17,479 nucleotides of DNA from PHAA01 sp964494735 (GTDB lineage: Bacteria > Bacillota > Syntrophomonadia > Syntrophomonadales > Syntrophomonadaceae), in the NCBI GenBank assembly GCA_964494735.1, contig CAZBSD010000041.1, positions 1 through 17,479 of the forward strand, read 5' to 3'. The translations under genes and the position numbers were made by a program. The notes beneath the pieces are model-generated. The model saw nothing but the letters and a program-made list of their open reading frames with translations. It did not search any database and was not told the origin of the DNA. This document shows, in pieces, positions 5,696 to 14,223 of the stretch. Numbering within the stretch: the stretch's first letter is position 1; the number at the start of each line of letters is the position of its first letter.

Positions 5696-8302
5696 CTAGT
5701 CGAAAACTGCAGCTTCATATTTGTCCAAAATATTGTTGAATTCACGGCCTGTATCCGCAGCATGCCCTGGCTCCACAAAATCAGTATGGTTACAGTTTTT
5801 TGCAATCAAATTGAAATCATGGATCAGGGCCCGCCAGTAATCAACCGTTTCCGGGCTTTTGGAAGCCTTGAAATAATATACTTTACCGGGATAGTAGGCG
5901 GGATGGTATTGTTGATAGACATGACGTAACAGTAATTTGTTCTTATACAGTTCGGCATTATCTGGATCGGCAAGTTCCTTGTTCAGGTTTTGAGGGTATT
6001 GCACATATTTCTTGGCGTTTATAGCATTATAAACCACCTTTTTGGCGGGACCCAATTTACCTATGATGAGTTGGGGGATATCGGTTGGCGAGGTCCCTCT
6101 GATCATTTTTGAGCTGTATTTTAACAGGTTGCGAACCGATGTGGAAGGCTTCAGACTGTTGTCCACATACGCTTCCGAAACGGTGTCCAACATAATGGCA
6201 ATGGCCCGTTTGGATTGTTGGTTCAGAAGCCGGGCCATTTCCAAAGCAATGGCGCCGCCTATGCTCAGCCCCCCTACATAATACGGCCCGGTTGAATTGA
6301 ACAATAATACTTCCTGCACATAGGTATTGGCAATTTCAGTCAGTGTAACCGAGGCATCCCATTTTTCCCGGGGGAAGCTCAAATTCAGGCCGTACACCGG
6401 CCGTTGTGGATCTATATGTTCGGCCAGATGGTGATAGGTAACAACGTCGCCGTTTATGTCATGGACAAGAAAGAGCGGGGCTTTATGGCCCTCGGGCCTG
6501 ATGGGGACAAGGTGGCTATAGGGGCTGGATTTTGGTGTTTCTTCAACTAATTGGGCCAGATCCCTAATAGTGGACTGTTGAAAAAACCTATTTACCGGCA
6601 GCGCACACCCCAGGCTGGTTTCAATGGCAGCCAGAAGTTCAGCCGCACTCAAAGAATCCCCGCCCAAATCGAAAAAATTATCGTCCAGGTCCACATAATC
6701 CTGTTCCAGGATACTTTTCCATAAATCGCACAGGGCCGACTGAACCGGAGTAAGAGAAATACCTGAATCCCGAGGAGGGTTCTTTAGTGTCTGCGGAACC
6801 AGATCCAACGATTGCAACTGCTGGTAAAGCAAATTGCGCTGTATTTTGTGGGCTGAACTGACCGGGATTTCATTGACCAGATACAGAAGCCGGGGCAATT
6901 TATAGGCGTTGATTTTAGTATTCAAAACCGCGCGTATTTCCCGGAGGCTGATTGATGGGTGCGATTTAGGGACAAGGACTACTCCGATATCGTCTGATCC
7001 ATGTTTATTGGGATATGGGAAAACCACCGCTTCTTTTGCATTACCTAACTTCATTATGGCTTCTTCCAATTCATAGGGAGAAATCTTTTCTCCCCCGCGG
7101 TTGATCAATTCCTTGACCCGGCCCTGGATAAACAGGTAACCGTCTGCATCAATCATGCCGACATCACCGGTTCGAAACCAATCTCCATAAAAACTGGCCT
7201 GGTTTGCTTCCGGATTGTTTTCGTAGCCAGGGAATAGGCCGAAGTTCTTAACCAGGACTTCATTGTCCCGCAGGGTGATTTCTTTAAATATGGGACACCC
7301 CACTGAGCCCGCCTTATAGCCCCGGGGGGTCTTGTAGGTGGAAGTTATTATCATGACTTCAGTCATCCCATACTGGTCGATAAGCTGGGCTCGAAAGAGG
7401 TTTTCTATTTCGTCCTTCAGATGAAGCGGAAGGGGCGCCCCGGTAAGGACGATAATAAGCCGACGCTGGTGAGTGAACCGGATGGAATTGGTTTGGCAAT
7501 ATTTCAGCAGGGCCAGCATACCGGCAGGTTGAAAATTCAAATTGGTGATCGGATGCTGAAGCAGGCAATCACACATCCGTTTCGGATTCATGCCATCGGT
7601 GTATATAATCTGGCCATTTTTAATAAGAACCTTGAGGGCAACCTGGATAGCTGGATTGCGGAACAACTTTACCACCAGCAGCTGGATAGAATTTTCGTCA
7701 TAATCATAGAATTGGGCTTCGATCTCCAAACCATTTGCCAGGGCCGGGTAGAGCATTGGCACTACTTTGGGCTGGCTGGTAGTCCCCGAGGTCGTAAAAA
7801 CAAGGGCGGTCTCATTGTTGCTGGGCTTTTGGGCGGATGGCCGGCGGGGTTTTTGTACCAAATCAAAGCCCAAGTGATTGGGGGAGTCAGCATCCGGTAC
7901 ATGCATGGCTATTGCGCCGATACCACCGGCCCGGGCGACGTCAACAGCAGGGCCGATTTCCTCATCGCACAGCAACCAATCGATTCCGAGCAGCTGATAA
8001 TCGTCCTGGTACTGTTCGGCGGTCATTTCCGGGTCCAATGGCACACAGACCGCGTTTTCCATGACCGCCAGCATCACCGGCAGGAAGACAAGACTGTTAT
8101 TGGTGACCAGGGCTATTCTCTCCCAGGGCTGGACATGAAATTGTTGCAGGGCCTTTTCAGTCGCTGCTTTGGTTTGAATCAGCTGCCCATACGTCAAAGA
8201 CTGTCCGGAGTGTAATAAAAGGGCCGTTTTATGCGGGTCTTTGCAATTGGAAATAATCAAATCGGATAGTCTGTTCTTGACACTATTCACGCTTGGCTGC
8301 AC
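5696..8302 (-). CDS. Adenylation-carrier-thioesterase (A-T-TE) NRPS-like synthetase
   Basis: An 868-residue three-domain enzyme with no condensation or ketosynthase domain. Adenylation domain, about 1-505: TSGTTSQPK (171-179), YGMTE (311-315), GDWFRTGD (373-380), GRVKELINRGGEKISP (394-409) and the C-terminal lysine in AHKIQRN (K486); the style is closer to acyl-CoA synthetases of the Pcs60/FadD type than to amino-acid A domains. Carrier domain, about 515-585: DNFFDLGGDS with the phosphopantetheine serine S550. Type I thioesterase, about 605-868: GLSIGG (S680), Asp in MLDT (D706) and His in EPGH (H847), an apparently complete triad. It should activate a carboxylic acid, load it on the carrier and release or transfer it. 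Start is GTG 8302; GTG 8290 is an alternative. It lies between a GT2 gene and the anion transporter. Confidence 0.92.
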   Translation of the reverse strand: MQPSVNSVKNRLSDLIISNCKDPHKTALLLHSGQSLTYGQLIQTKAATEKALQQFHVQPWERIALVTNNSLVFLPVMLAVMENAVCVPLDPEMTAEQYQDDYQLLGIDWLLCDEEIGPAVDVARAGGIGAIAMHVPDADSPNHLGFDLVQKPRRPSAQKPSNNETALVFTTSGTTSQPKVVPMLYPALANGLEIEAQFYDYDENSIQLLVVKLFRNPAIQVALKVLIKNGQIIYTDGMNPKRMCDCLLQHPITNLNFQPAGMLALLKYCQTNSIRFTHQRRLIIVLTGAPLPLHLKDEIENLFRAQLIDQYGMTEVMIITSTYKTPRGYKAGSVGCPIFKEITLRDNEVLVKNFGLFPGYENNPEANQASFYGDWFRTGDVGMIDADGYLFIQGRVKELINRGGEKISPYELEEAIMKLGNAKEAVVFPYPNKHGSDDIGVVLVPKSHPSISLREIRAVLNTKINAYKLPRLLYLVNEIPVSSAHKIQRNLLYQQLQSLDLVPQTLKNPPRDSGISLTPVQSALCDLWKSILEQDYVDLDDNFFDLGGDSLSAAELLAAIETSLGCALPVNRFFQQSTIRDLAQLVEETPKSSPYSHLVPIRPEGHKAPLFLVHDINGDVVTYHHLAEHIDPQRPVYGLNLSFPREKWDASVTLTEIANTYVQEVLLFNSTGPYYVGGLSIGGAIALEMARLLNQQSKRAIAIMLDTVSEAYVDNSLKPSTSVRNLLKYSSKMIRGTSPTDIPQLIIGKLGPAKKVVYNAINAKKYVQYPQNLNKELADPDNAELYKNKLLLRHVYQQYHPAYYPGKVYYFKASKSPETVDYWRALIHDFNLIAKNCNHTDFVEPGHAADTGREFNNILDKYEAAVFD

Positions 8303-8373
8303 CCTTCAATTTAAATTGTTGCCTGGCGGCCGGATTCGAGTCTAATCTGATTCGAAATCCAACTTCCACACCC

Positions 8374-8544
8374 TTACATGGACTTATATCTAAGCAGGCG
8401 GAGCATTACTACCGCATCAATCAGGTTGTGTTCCAGTAAAAAAGCCTGTAGTCTGGCGGAGGTGTGATTCCTTTTTTTGATCGCCTTGATATATCTTCCC
8501 CGGGCGATATCTCTGACACATGTTTTCACTATATCTGATTGCAT
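8374..8544 (-). pseudogene. Detached C-terminal tail of the GT2 glycosyltransferase (56 codons)
   Basis: A 56-codon frame (MQSDIVKTCVRDIARGRYIK... ending LRLLRYKSM) whose ATG overlaps the GT2 stop by one base (TAATG). The segment LQAFLLEHNLIDAVVMLRLL resembles the helical C-terminal end of many GT2 polysaccharide glycosyltransferases, not an independent small protein. Adding one A to the five-A run at 8549-8553 joins the frames smoothly (KEQLKNLMQSDI). I read it as the displaced tail of the upstream gene. The alternative is a translationally coupled small protein, which the overlap would also allow. Confidence 0.6.
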
Positions 8545-9407
8545 TAGATTTTTAACTGTTCTTTAATATCCGCATATCTGTTGTCAGAATAGATATATTC
8601 ATTGTGGCAACAGGCGCTGATAAACCTTAAAACCATGAACGCCAGCAGATCTTTGAATTCATCAAGCTTGTCCATGTCTAGCAGCTGTTGGTAATATATG
8701 TCCAGAAACGCCAGATATCTTTGCGATAGTCTGGGCCGATACGATTGGGTTATTGAACCGGCATTAATACAGTAGACGTAAAGGCGCTGGTTAACTATAG
8801 ACATTTTGGGGTTATGAGTCAACAGCAGAAGGTTAAACAAAATATCTTCACCGGAGATCAAATGATTTGACTCGAATAATATGCCGGCGCTCTTGATAAA
8901 ATCGTGTTTGTATAGCTTCGCCCAGACGGTAATCCCATAAGCTGGATCAATAAAGTAATCGAATCTCCAGGATGGCTCACTCATTTCTTGGCAGGTCAAC
9001 ACATGCTCATGGAGCTCTCGGGCATTCTTCAGCTTTTTCCCCGAGGTTTTGTTATTGGCTACTACGATATCAGCCTGGGTGAGCCGCGCATTATGTATCA
9101 TCGTGGCTATGCAATCGGCCTCCAGATAGTCATCTGAATCGACAAACGCCAAATAATCTCCCCGCGCAATTTTCAGGCCGGCATTGCGCGCAATCCCCAA
9201 AGTTCTGTTTTCCTGGATCAAGGCAATTATTCTACCGTCTTGGGCTGCATATTCGTCGATAATTACCTGGCTATGGTCGGGGGAACCGTCATTAATAATA
9301 ATGATCTCCAAGTTCTGGTAAGTCTGGTTGATGACCGAATCCAAGCAGCGGCGCAGATACTTTTCTACATTATATACAGGTATAATAATGCTGACCAGTT
9401 CATTCAT
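8544..9407 (-). CDS. GT2-family glycosyltransferase (C-terminally truncated by frameshift)
   Basis: A 287-residue GT-A fold enzyme. The first 110 residues carry the family core: VSIIIPVYNVEKYLRRCLDS, then EIIIINDGSPDHS, GIARNAGLKIARGDYLAFVDSDD with the metal-binding DSDD, and further on the acceptor region (YGITVWAKLYKHDF, ISGEDILFN with the catalytic-base-like ED). It transfers a sugar from a nucleotide donor with inversion; the sugar is unknown. ATG 9407 follows GGAG at 7 bases and a strong promoter. It is the first gene of the leftward run. The frame stops early (KEQLKI); the natural tail continues in another frame at 8374-8544. The catalytic part is complete, so activity may survive. Confidence 0.92.
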   Translation of the reverse strand: MNELVSIIIPVYNVEKYLRRCLDSVINQTYQNLEIIIINDGSPDHSQVIIDEYAAQDGRIIALIQENRTLGIARNAGLKIARGDYLAFVDSDDYLEADCIATMIHNARLTQADIVVANNKTSGKKLKNARELHEHVLTCQEMSEPSWRFDYFIDPAYGITVWAKLYKHDFIKSAGILFESNHLISGEDILFNLLLLTHNPKMSIVNQRLYVYCINAGSITQSYRPRLSQRYLAFLDIYYQQLLDMDKLDEFKDLLAFMVLRFISACCHNEYIYSDNRYADIKEQLKI

Positions 9408-9443
9408 ATTTCGACTCCAAACACAGTAATATCGGATAAAATA

Positions 9444-9472
9444 ATTATATGGATTAGCCTACTTGATATCAA
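9444..9472 (-). promoter_or_regulatory. Promoter of the leftward GT2/A-T-TE/transporter run
   Basis: Reading leftward: -35 TTGATA (9472-9467), 17-base spacer, -10 TATAAT (9449-9444). This predicts a start of transcription near 9437 and a 30-base leader before the GT2 ATG. The -35 is half of the 10-bp palindrome TTGATATCAA (9463-9472), which also offers TTGATA to the rightward strand. I see no matching rightward -10 at the right distance, so the rightward GT4 promoter remains unassigned. Confidence 0.7.
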
Positions 9473-9500
9473 TTTGCTGAAAAAACACACAAGGAAGAAT

Positions 9501-10943
9501 ATGAAAAAATATTTTAAGAAAATTATCATAGCTCTGGGTCTGTATAATCCATCAACACTCTGGGCTAAATTTGTCGAAATATATATTATTAACCCATCAC
9601 GATTCTTTAAGCATAGCCTGGCGTCCATGCCCAAACACTTGGCTTATGTGTCTGAAGACATACTGCCTGCTCCCGCCATGAACTTAGCCAATACCGAGAT
9701 TAAAAGCAGAACCATCTATTTCCTGGTCCATTGTTTTTATCCTTTTAGTCAGGGAGGGACGGAACGGTTTGTCTACAATATGGCCCAGCAGGCCAAAAAA
9801 GACGGACACCGGGTAAAGGTTATAACCTACAATGCCTTGGAATCTCGCCGTTATTTTAAAAAAAGGGTGTCGGGAATCCTATTCAATGACTATCAGATTG
9901 ACGGGTTGGATGTTGTAGAATACCGGCATCGCAAAGCCCCACGGGGCATCCTTCATGATGCCGTCACCGATGATCCTGATGTGGCGGATTTTGCCACGTT
10001 TCTATTTGCACGGGAGCGCCCCGATATTGTGCATGCCGCTTATATACAGAAGGTGGCGTCTTTTTTGGAAGCCTGCCGAAGGCAGGGGATACCTTACGGA
10101 ATTACTTTTACGAGTTATTTCTGTCTCTGTTATTATGACATAATGATCGACAAAAAAGGTGAATTATGTGGGGGCAGCCAGCACGGTCTTCGTTGCAGCC
10201 AGAAATGCAAATGCATAGAAATACCTGACCCCGTTTTACGGCATGATAGTATACATCAACTGATGAAGTGGGGCAACTTTCTCACCGTGCCATCACAGTT
10301 CGTAAAAAAAATTATCTCCCAAGAATTTGAGGATATTGATATTCAGGTTATCAATCATGGAGTTTCGCGGGAATTCATCGCTGAAATTCAGCCCTCTCTA
10401 ATGAATGAATCCAAGGGACGAAATTTTGCTTACTTCGGCAACCTGATTCCTATAAAAGGGGTCCATGTTCTCATTAGGGCCTTTAAGGGTTTGCCTTCCG
10501 ACTGTACTCTGCATATTTATGGTTCCGGACCAGAACCCTATCTGCGCAGACTCAGAAAACTCATAAATGGGCAAGAAAATATTATCATTCACGGCAAAGT
10601 CCCTTATGATGAAATGAAACAGGCCTATGCGGCCAACCAAGTAATCGTGGTCCCATCCATTTGGTACGAAACATATAATTTTGTAATTCACGAAGCGCTG
10701 CTGATGAATAAGCTGGTCATTGCTTCGCGTATAGGAGCTATGCCTGAACTGATACAAAGTGGTATCAATGGACTGACATTCAAACCCGGTGATTGGCAGG
10801 ATCTGCAGCGATGTCTGCTACAAGCCCTTGAACCTAATCTGTTGCCGGACTTTAAAACTAACGGCGCAATTAAAACCGTTGAAGAAGAATCGAGAGATTA
10901 TCAAATTATTTATGAATCAGTACTTCAGGGGGTATATATATGA
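9501..10943 (+). CDS. GT4-family glycosyltransferase with cysteine-rich insert
   Basis: A 480-residue protein, about 100 longer than usual for GT4. Start is ATG 9501, with AAGGA 5 bases ahead; an open frame further upstream overlaps the divergent gene and is not used. Residues 1-70 are a basic extension before the GT-B core begins at IYFLVHCFYPFSQGGTERF (GGTERF 85-90). Between the domains lies C-x-C (208, 210), then C223, C232, C236 and C238 in a YYDIMIDKKGELCGG / RCSQKCKC context. This insert is known from a subgroup of GT4 enzymes and could bind metal (inference). The donor domain has YFGNLIPIKGV, IYGSGPE and the EX7E motif at E390-E398 (ETYNFVIHE). Its last four bases overlap the next gene (ATGA), so it is co-translated with the radical SAM protein. 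Confidence 0.9.
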   Translation: MKKYFKKIIIALGLYNPSTLWAKFVEIYIINPSRFFKHSLASMPKHLAYVSEDILPAPAMNLANTEIKSRTIYFLVHCFYPFSQGGTERFVYNMAQQAKKDGHRVKVITYNALESRRYFKKRVSGILFNDYQIDGLDVVEYRHRKAPRGILHDAVTDDPDVADFATFLFARERPDIVHAAYIQKVASFLEACRRQGIPYGITFTSYFCLCYYDIMIDKKGELCGGSQHGLRCSQKCKCIEIPDPVLRHDSIHQLMKWGNFLTVPSQFVKKIISQEFEDIDIQVINHGVSREFIAEIQPSLMNESKGRNFAYFGNLIPIKGVHVLIRAFKGLPSDCTLHIYGSGPEPYLRRLRKLINGQENIIIHGKVPYDEMKQAYAANQVIVVPSIWYETYNFVIHEALLMNKLVIASRIGAMPELIQSGINGLTFKPGDWQDLQRCLLQALEPNLLPDFKTNGAIKTVEEESRDYQIIYESVLQGVYI

Positions 10944-12016
10944 ACAATCTATATAGATTGGCCAAGCTGGTGGCCAATGGCCAATGGGCGTTTTATTCGG
11001 ATGGGGTATTATTTACCCGCAATAATTTGTCGTATCGAGCCCGTATCAATATAATTCTGCAGCTGCTCAGCAAACAACTGCGGTTGGCGTCCACCCTGGG
11101 GATACCCTATAGCTTGGTGGTGGAACCAGCTAGCGTGTGCAACCTTAACTGCATCACTTGTCCAGCGGGTTTGAACCACAGAATGTGTACCCCGGCCATT
11201 TTGCGGATGGAGGATTTCAAAAAAACTATCGATATGATTGGCGAATATTTGACATTCATCCAGCTTTGGAGTTGGGGCGAACCTTTTCTGAATCCCGATC
11301 TGGCTGAAATGATTAAGTATGCCCGCGACCATGACATAGTAGTGATCACCAGTACCAATGCTCATTATTTAAGCGATGAAGAAAAAATGACCAGGTTGGT
11401 GCACAGCGGGCTGAATGAGCTTATCCTGGCAGTTGACGGCACCACCCAGGAGGTCTATGAACAATTCCGACCGGGCGGCAATCTAAAAGCCGTTTTGGAA
11501 GGGATAGAGAACCTGGTCAGGATCAGAGACAATGAAGGATGTACAACCCCCCGCCTGCATATGCGCATGGTGATCAATCCATATAACGAAGATCAGAAGG
11601 GGGATTTTCTGAAACTTGCCCAAGACTTGGGAGTTGATATTGTTTCCTACAAAAAGATTGATATTGGCATGGGCGGTCTCAGCGGTGACAATAGTCTGCT
11701 GCCGAAAAACAAGGATTTTATTATTAAGTCGCACTATGGCGATTATCCGTATAAATGCGTGGCTTTTTGGGGCTTCCCATCCCTGTCCTCCAGCGGGCAT
11801 ATCGGGCTGTGCAGTCTTGATTCCGGCCGCAGAACGGACTTGAGTCATATAAATGATATTGATGATTTTAAAAAAACCTGGAACTCTGGCAAAGCTCAAA
11901 AATATCGCCGGGCAATCAAGAAGAATCCTGACGCCTTTCCATTTTGCCGCGAGTGCATCTGCCGGGAACCAGACTTTAAGAACGCTTACTTTGACTCGAC
12001 ATTGCTAAAAGATTAA
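10940..12016 (+). CDS. Radical SAM protein with SPASM-like auxiliary cluster
   Basis: A 358-residue enzyme. CNLNCITC (C67, C71, C74) is the CxxxCxxC site that binds the [4Fe-4S] cluster and S-adenosylmethionine; WGEP (about 113-116) is the GGEP-like SAM motif; ILAVDGTTQEVYEQFRPGG follows as in other family members. The C-terminal part has YKC (C273), GLCSLD (C291) and FCRECIC (C336, C339, C341), spaced like a SPASM domain that holds an auxiliary Fe-S cluster. SPASM enzymes alter peptides, sugars or aminoglycoside-like substrates by radical chemistry. The surrounding glycosyltransferases suggest a sugar or glycan substrate, but none is proven. It starts within the GT4 stop (ATGA overlap). Confidence 0.92.
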   Translation: MNNLYRLAKLVANGQWAFYSDGVLFTRNNLSYRARINIILQLLSKQLRLASTLGIPYSLVVEPASVCNLNCITCPAGLNHRMCTPAILRMEDFKKTIDMIGEYLTFIQLWSWGEPFLNPDLAEMIKYARDHDIVVITSTNAHYLSDEEKMTRLVHSGLNELILAVDGTTQEVYEQFRPGGNLKAVLEGIENLVRIRDNEGCTTPRLHMRMVINPYNEDQKGDFLKLAQDLGVDIVSYKKIDIGMGGLSGDNSLLPKNKDFIIKSHYGDYPYKCVAFWGFPSLSSSGHIGLCSLDSGRRTDLSHINDIDDFKKTWNSGKAQKYRRAIKKNPDAFPFCRECICREPDFKNAYFDSTLLKD

Positions 12017-12056
12017 ATCTTGCCGAACAAGACGGGCCCCATTATGAGGTGTAAAT

Positions 12057-12988
12057 ATGGTGGGCAACTTGAGCGCCCGTGTACTGTCCCTATGGGGACC
12101 CTGGTACAATGACAATATCTATTACCGGTATAATCTGGCTGAACGGCCCCAACCCCGGCGGATGGCGTTCCGTTTGATCTTAATGCCGGCAGCGATAGCC
12201 ATAAAAGCCTACCGTTTCGTTACGCATCAGTTTGAACTGGTAAGGGTGGAAATGCCGATAACTTCTCGATGCACCCTGCGATGTAAAGACTGCGCCAATC
12301 TGATTCCTTTCTATGCGAATCCGGCCGATACTGATACGGACCGAATTATCAAGGATATTGACGACTTTTTAAGCAATGTGGATCGTGTCTACCGCTTTGC
12401 AGTCATGGGGGGAGAAGCCTTCCTGCATCCCGGCTTGCACATTATTTGACCCACTTGATACGAAATAGTAAGGTCAATATCGTACATATTTACACTAATG
12501 CTACTATCATACCGGCTGAGGATATTCTGGTTTTGATGCAGAATCCCAAAGTATATGTCACGATAAGCGACTATCCAATCGAGGCAGCCCGCCGAAAAAA
12601 TAAGTTCATAAGTACTCTAGCGCAGAGGAAGATACACTGCGAAGTCAGAACAATGAACTGGATCGATATGGGTGGTCTTAATCCCACGATCGACAACAAC
12701 CCCCGGGCTCTAAAGCGCAGATTTGCCAACTGCTCGTCACGTAAGCTCTGCCATAATTTGATTGACGGCGAATACCACCTTTGTCCCCGCTCTGGACATG
12801 GTCAATTACTGGGGCAGTTTCCCAAGAATCCATCCGACAGTGTACGGTTCAGAGGCCGACATGACCCATCGGGTTTCCAGAATGAACTGCGGCAGCTCCT
12901 TCAGAAGGAGTATATAACTGCCTGTACTAAATGCAATGTTGATGCCGGGCAGGAAATCATTCCTGCCATTCAGCTAAAAAGGAAGTAG
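12057..12988 (+). pseudogene. Second radical SAM protein, interrupted by a one-base frameshift
   Basis: Two frames make one gene. The first (12057-12449) starts at ATG with GAGGTG 5 bases ahead, carries CTLRCKDC (C72, C76, C79) and MGGEAFLHPGLH (GGE 118-120), then hits TGA at 12447-12449. The second continues without a ribosome site from about 12446 as LTHLIRNSKVNIVHIYTNAT, exactly what should follow in the SAM barrel, and holds C-terminal cysteines (CSSRKLC, HLCPRSGH, ACTKCN). Adding one T to the TTT run at 12445-12447 restores a single 310-residue protein (HPGLHIILTHLIRN). It is 40 bases after the first radical SAM gene and probably in the same transcript. The CPRxxH motif occurs in radical SAM proteins of glycan clusters. 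Either inactivated or a base-calling error. Confidence 0.88.
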
Positions 12989-13050
12989 CATTTATTTTAG
13001 GTAGTGGTCCAGGAAATCCAAGACCTTAGCTGCGGTTGGCTGGTTATTCT

Positions 13051-14223
13051 TTATCCTTGTCCAGGACCTTTTCCAGTTTGGCTTGCCCGCAGTAATTCAA
13101 TTGTTTTATATAATTTATCAGCTTTTTTGTTTTCGTCGGCAATGGCCTGAGGAAGAAAATCATTGGTTAGGCTCTCCAATAGAACCCTATCCGTTAAAAG
13201 TTTTTTCATTCCCTCATATATGGAATCCTCGTCGTTATCGACAATATAACCATTATGAAGATGTTGAACTTGATCATGGATACCGACAAATTCGGTAGCA
13301 ATTACTGCCTTCCCCATCAATTTGCCTTCTGTTACTGTCCTCGCAAAGCCTTCATAGAATGAAAGCACAGCACACAAATCGGCATGTCGATAATATGGGA
13401 AGGGATTGTCTTTAGGGCCCAATACTTGGAATCCTTCATTTAAGCCTAAGTCATATACTCTAGTGGTAAGCTCCTCCAGATCCTCGCCGCCGCCGACCAC
13501 AAACCAGAGAAAATTGATCCCCTCATCATGCAAGCGTTTATACACGTTCAACATGCGAAATACACCTTTTTGCCTATCCATTATTCTGCATACGGTAACC
13601 ACTCTCAGTATGGTTGGATCGTACATGGCAAACGGATCGCGATCATCCTTGATGTTTTCTAAAATTTCCGCCTGGTCGAAAAAATTGTAGATAAGAAAAG
13701 CTCTATCTTTTATAAAAGGCACATTAGCTAGCAAGCATTCCAATGCCCTTTGAGAAACACAACAGTAACCATCTATGTAGTCCGCGTACTTTTTCAGATT
13801 ATCCAGTGCCTTGGCCTTGGTTTTTATGGCATCCAGATCGATTCTAATCCACTGCAATTTTACGTCAGCATTGATGTATCTTCCTATCAGGTCCGCATCC
13901 GTTTGTAAACCATTAATAGCCAGATCATATTTTTGGTTTTTATATCTATACATATTTACTTTTCTAACCAAGCGGCGTAAATAGTCTTTGGAACGCTTTA
14001 TGTATTTAGAATCGTCCTTCTTCTTTTTAAAAATCTTTCCCTCCACGTAATGAACCTTAATTGCGTCCGGAATCTGGTTTTCCATAGTACCTCCCGACGT
14101 TTTAAGCACCAATTCAACTTCCCAGCCGTCGGCAATCAGACGCTTCATTAAGTGGAGATTGGATTTCTCTGCTCCACCGATATTAAAAGAACTCAAATAT
14201 ACTAGAGCCCTTCTCTTCTTCAT
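13051..14223 (-). CDS. GT4-family glycosyltransferase
   Basis: A 390-residue GT-B enzyme. ALVYLSSFNIGGAEKSNLHL (residues 6-25) is the glycine-rich acceptor-domain loop. The donor domain shows VVTVCRIMDRQKGV, FVVGGGED and the EX7E motif EGFARTVTE (E291-E299), then GKLMGKAVIATEF. A lysine-rich stretch (KIFKKKKDDSKYIKRSKDYLRR, about 63-84) could contact membrane lipid. The ATG lies inside the stop of the ABC exporter gene (4-base ATGA overlap), so the two are coupled: the enzyme likely builds the lipid-linked glycan that the exporter flips. The last residues (SQTGKGPGQG) are unlike the family, and neighbouring frames there look more natural, so the C-terminus may be shifted. Confidence 0.92.
   Translation of the reverse strand: MKKRRALVYLSSFNIGGAEKSNLHLMKRLIADGWEVELVLKTSGGTMENQIPDAIKVHYVEGKIFKKKKDDSKYIKRSKDYLRRLVRKVNMYRYKNQKYDLAINGLQTDADLIGRYINADVKLQWIRIDLDAIKTKAKALDNLKKYADYIDGYCCVSQRALECLLANVPFIKDRAFLIYNFFDQAEILENIKDDRDPFAMYDPTILRVVTVCRIMDRQKGVFRMLNVYKRLHDEGINFLWFVVGGGEDLEELTTRVYDLGLNEGFQVLGPKDNPFPYYRHADLCAVLSFYEGFARTVTEGKLMGKAVIATEFVGIHDQVQHLHNGYIVDNDEDSIYEGMKKLLTDRVLLESLTNDFLPQAIADENKKADKLYKTIELLRASQTGKGPGQG

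Noticed and set aside
7421..8215. 264-codon open frame on the + strand
   Set aside because: It lies wholly antisense to the adenylation domain, whose motifs are intact. No ribosome site or recognisable domain; a shadow frame.
8541..8562. Programmed -1 frameshift between the GT2 frame and its tail
   Set aside because: The heptamer in frame is not of the X XXY YYZ form and no stimulatory hairpin is evident; an indel is the simpler explanation.
10940..12988. RiPP (peptide-maturation) locus based on the SPASM-type radical SAM enzyme
   Set aside because: No precursor-like small ORF, leader-binding domain or peptidase nearby; glycan context is stronger.
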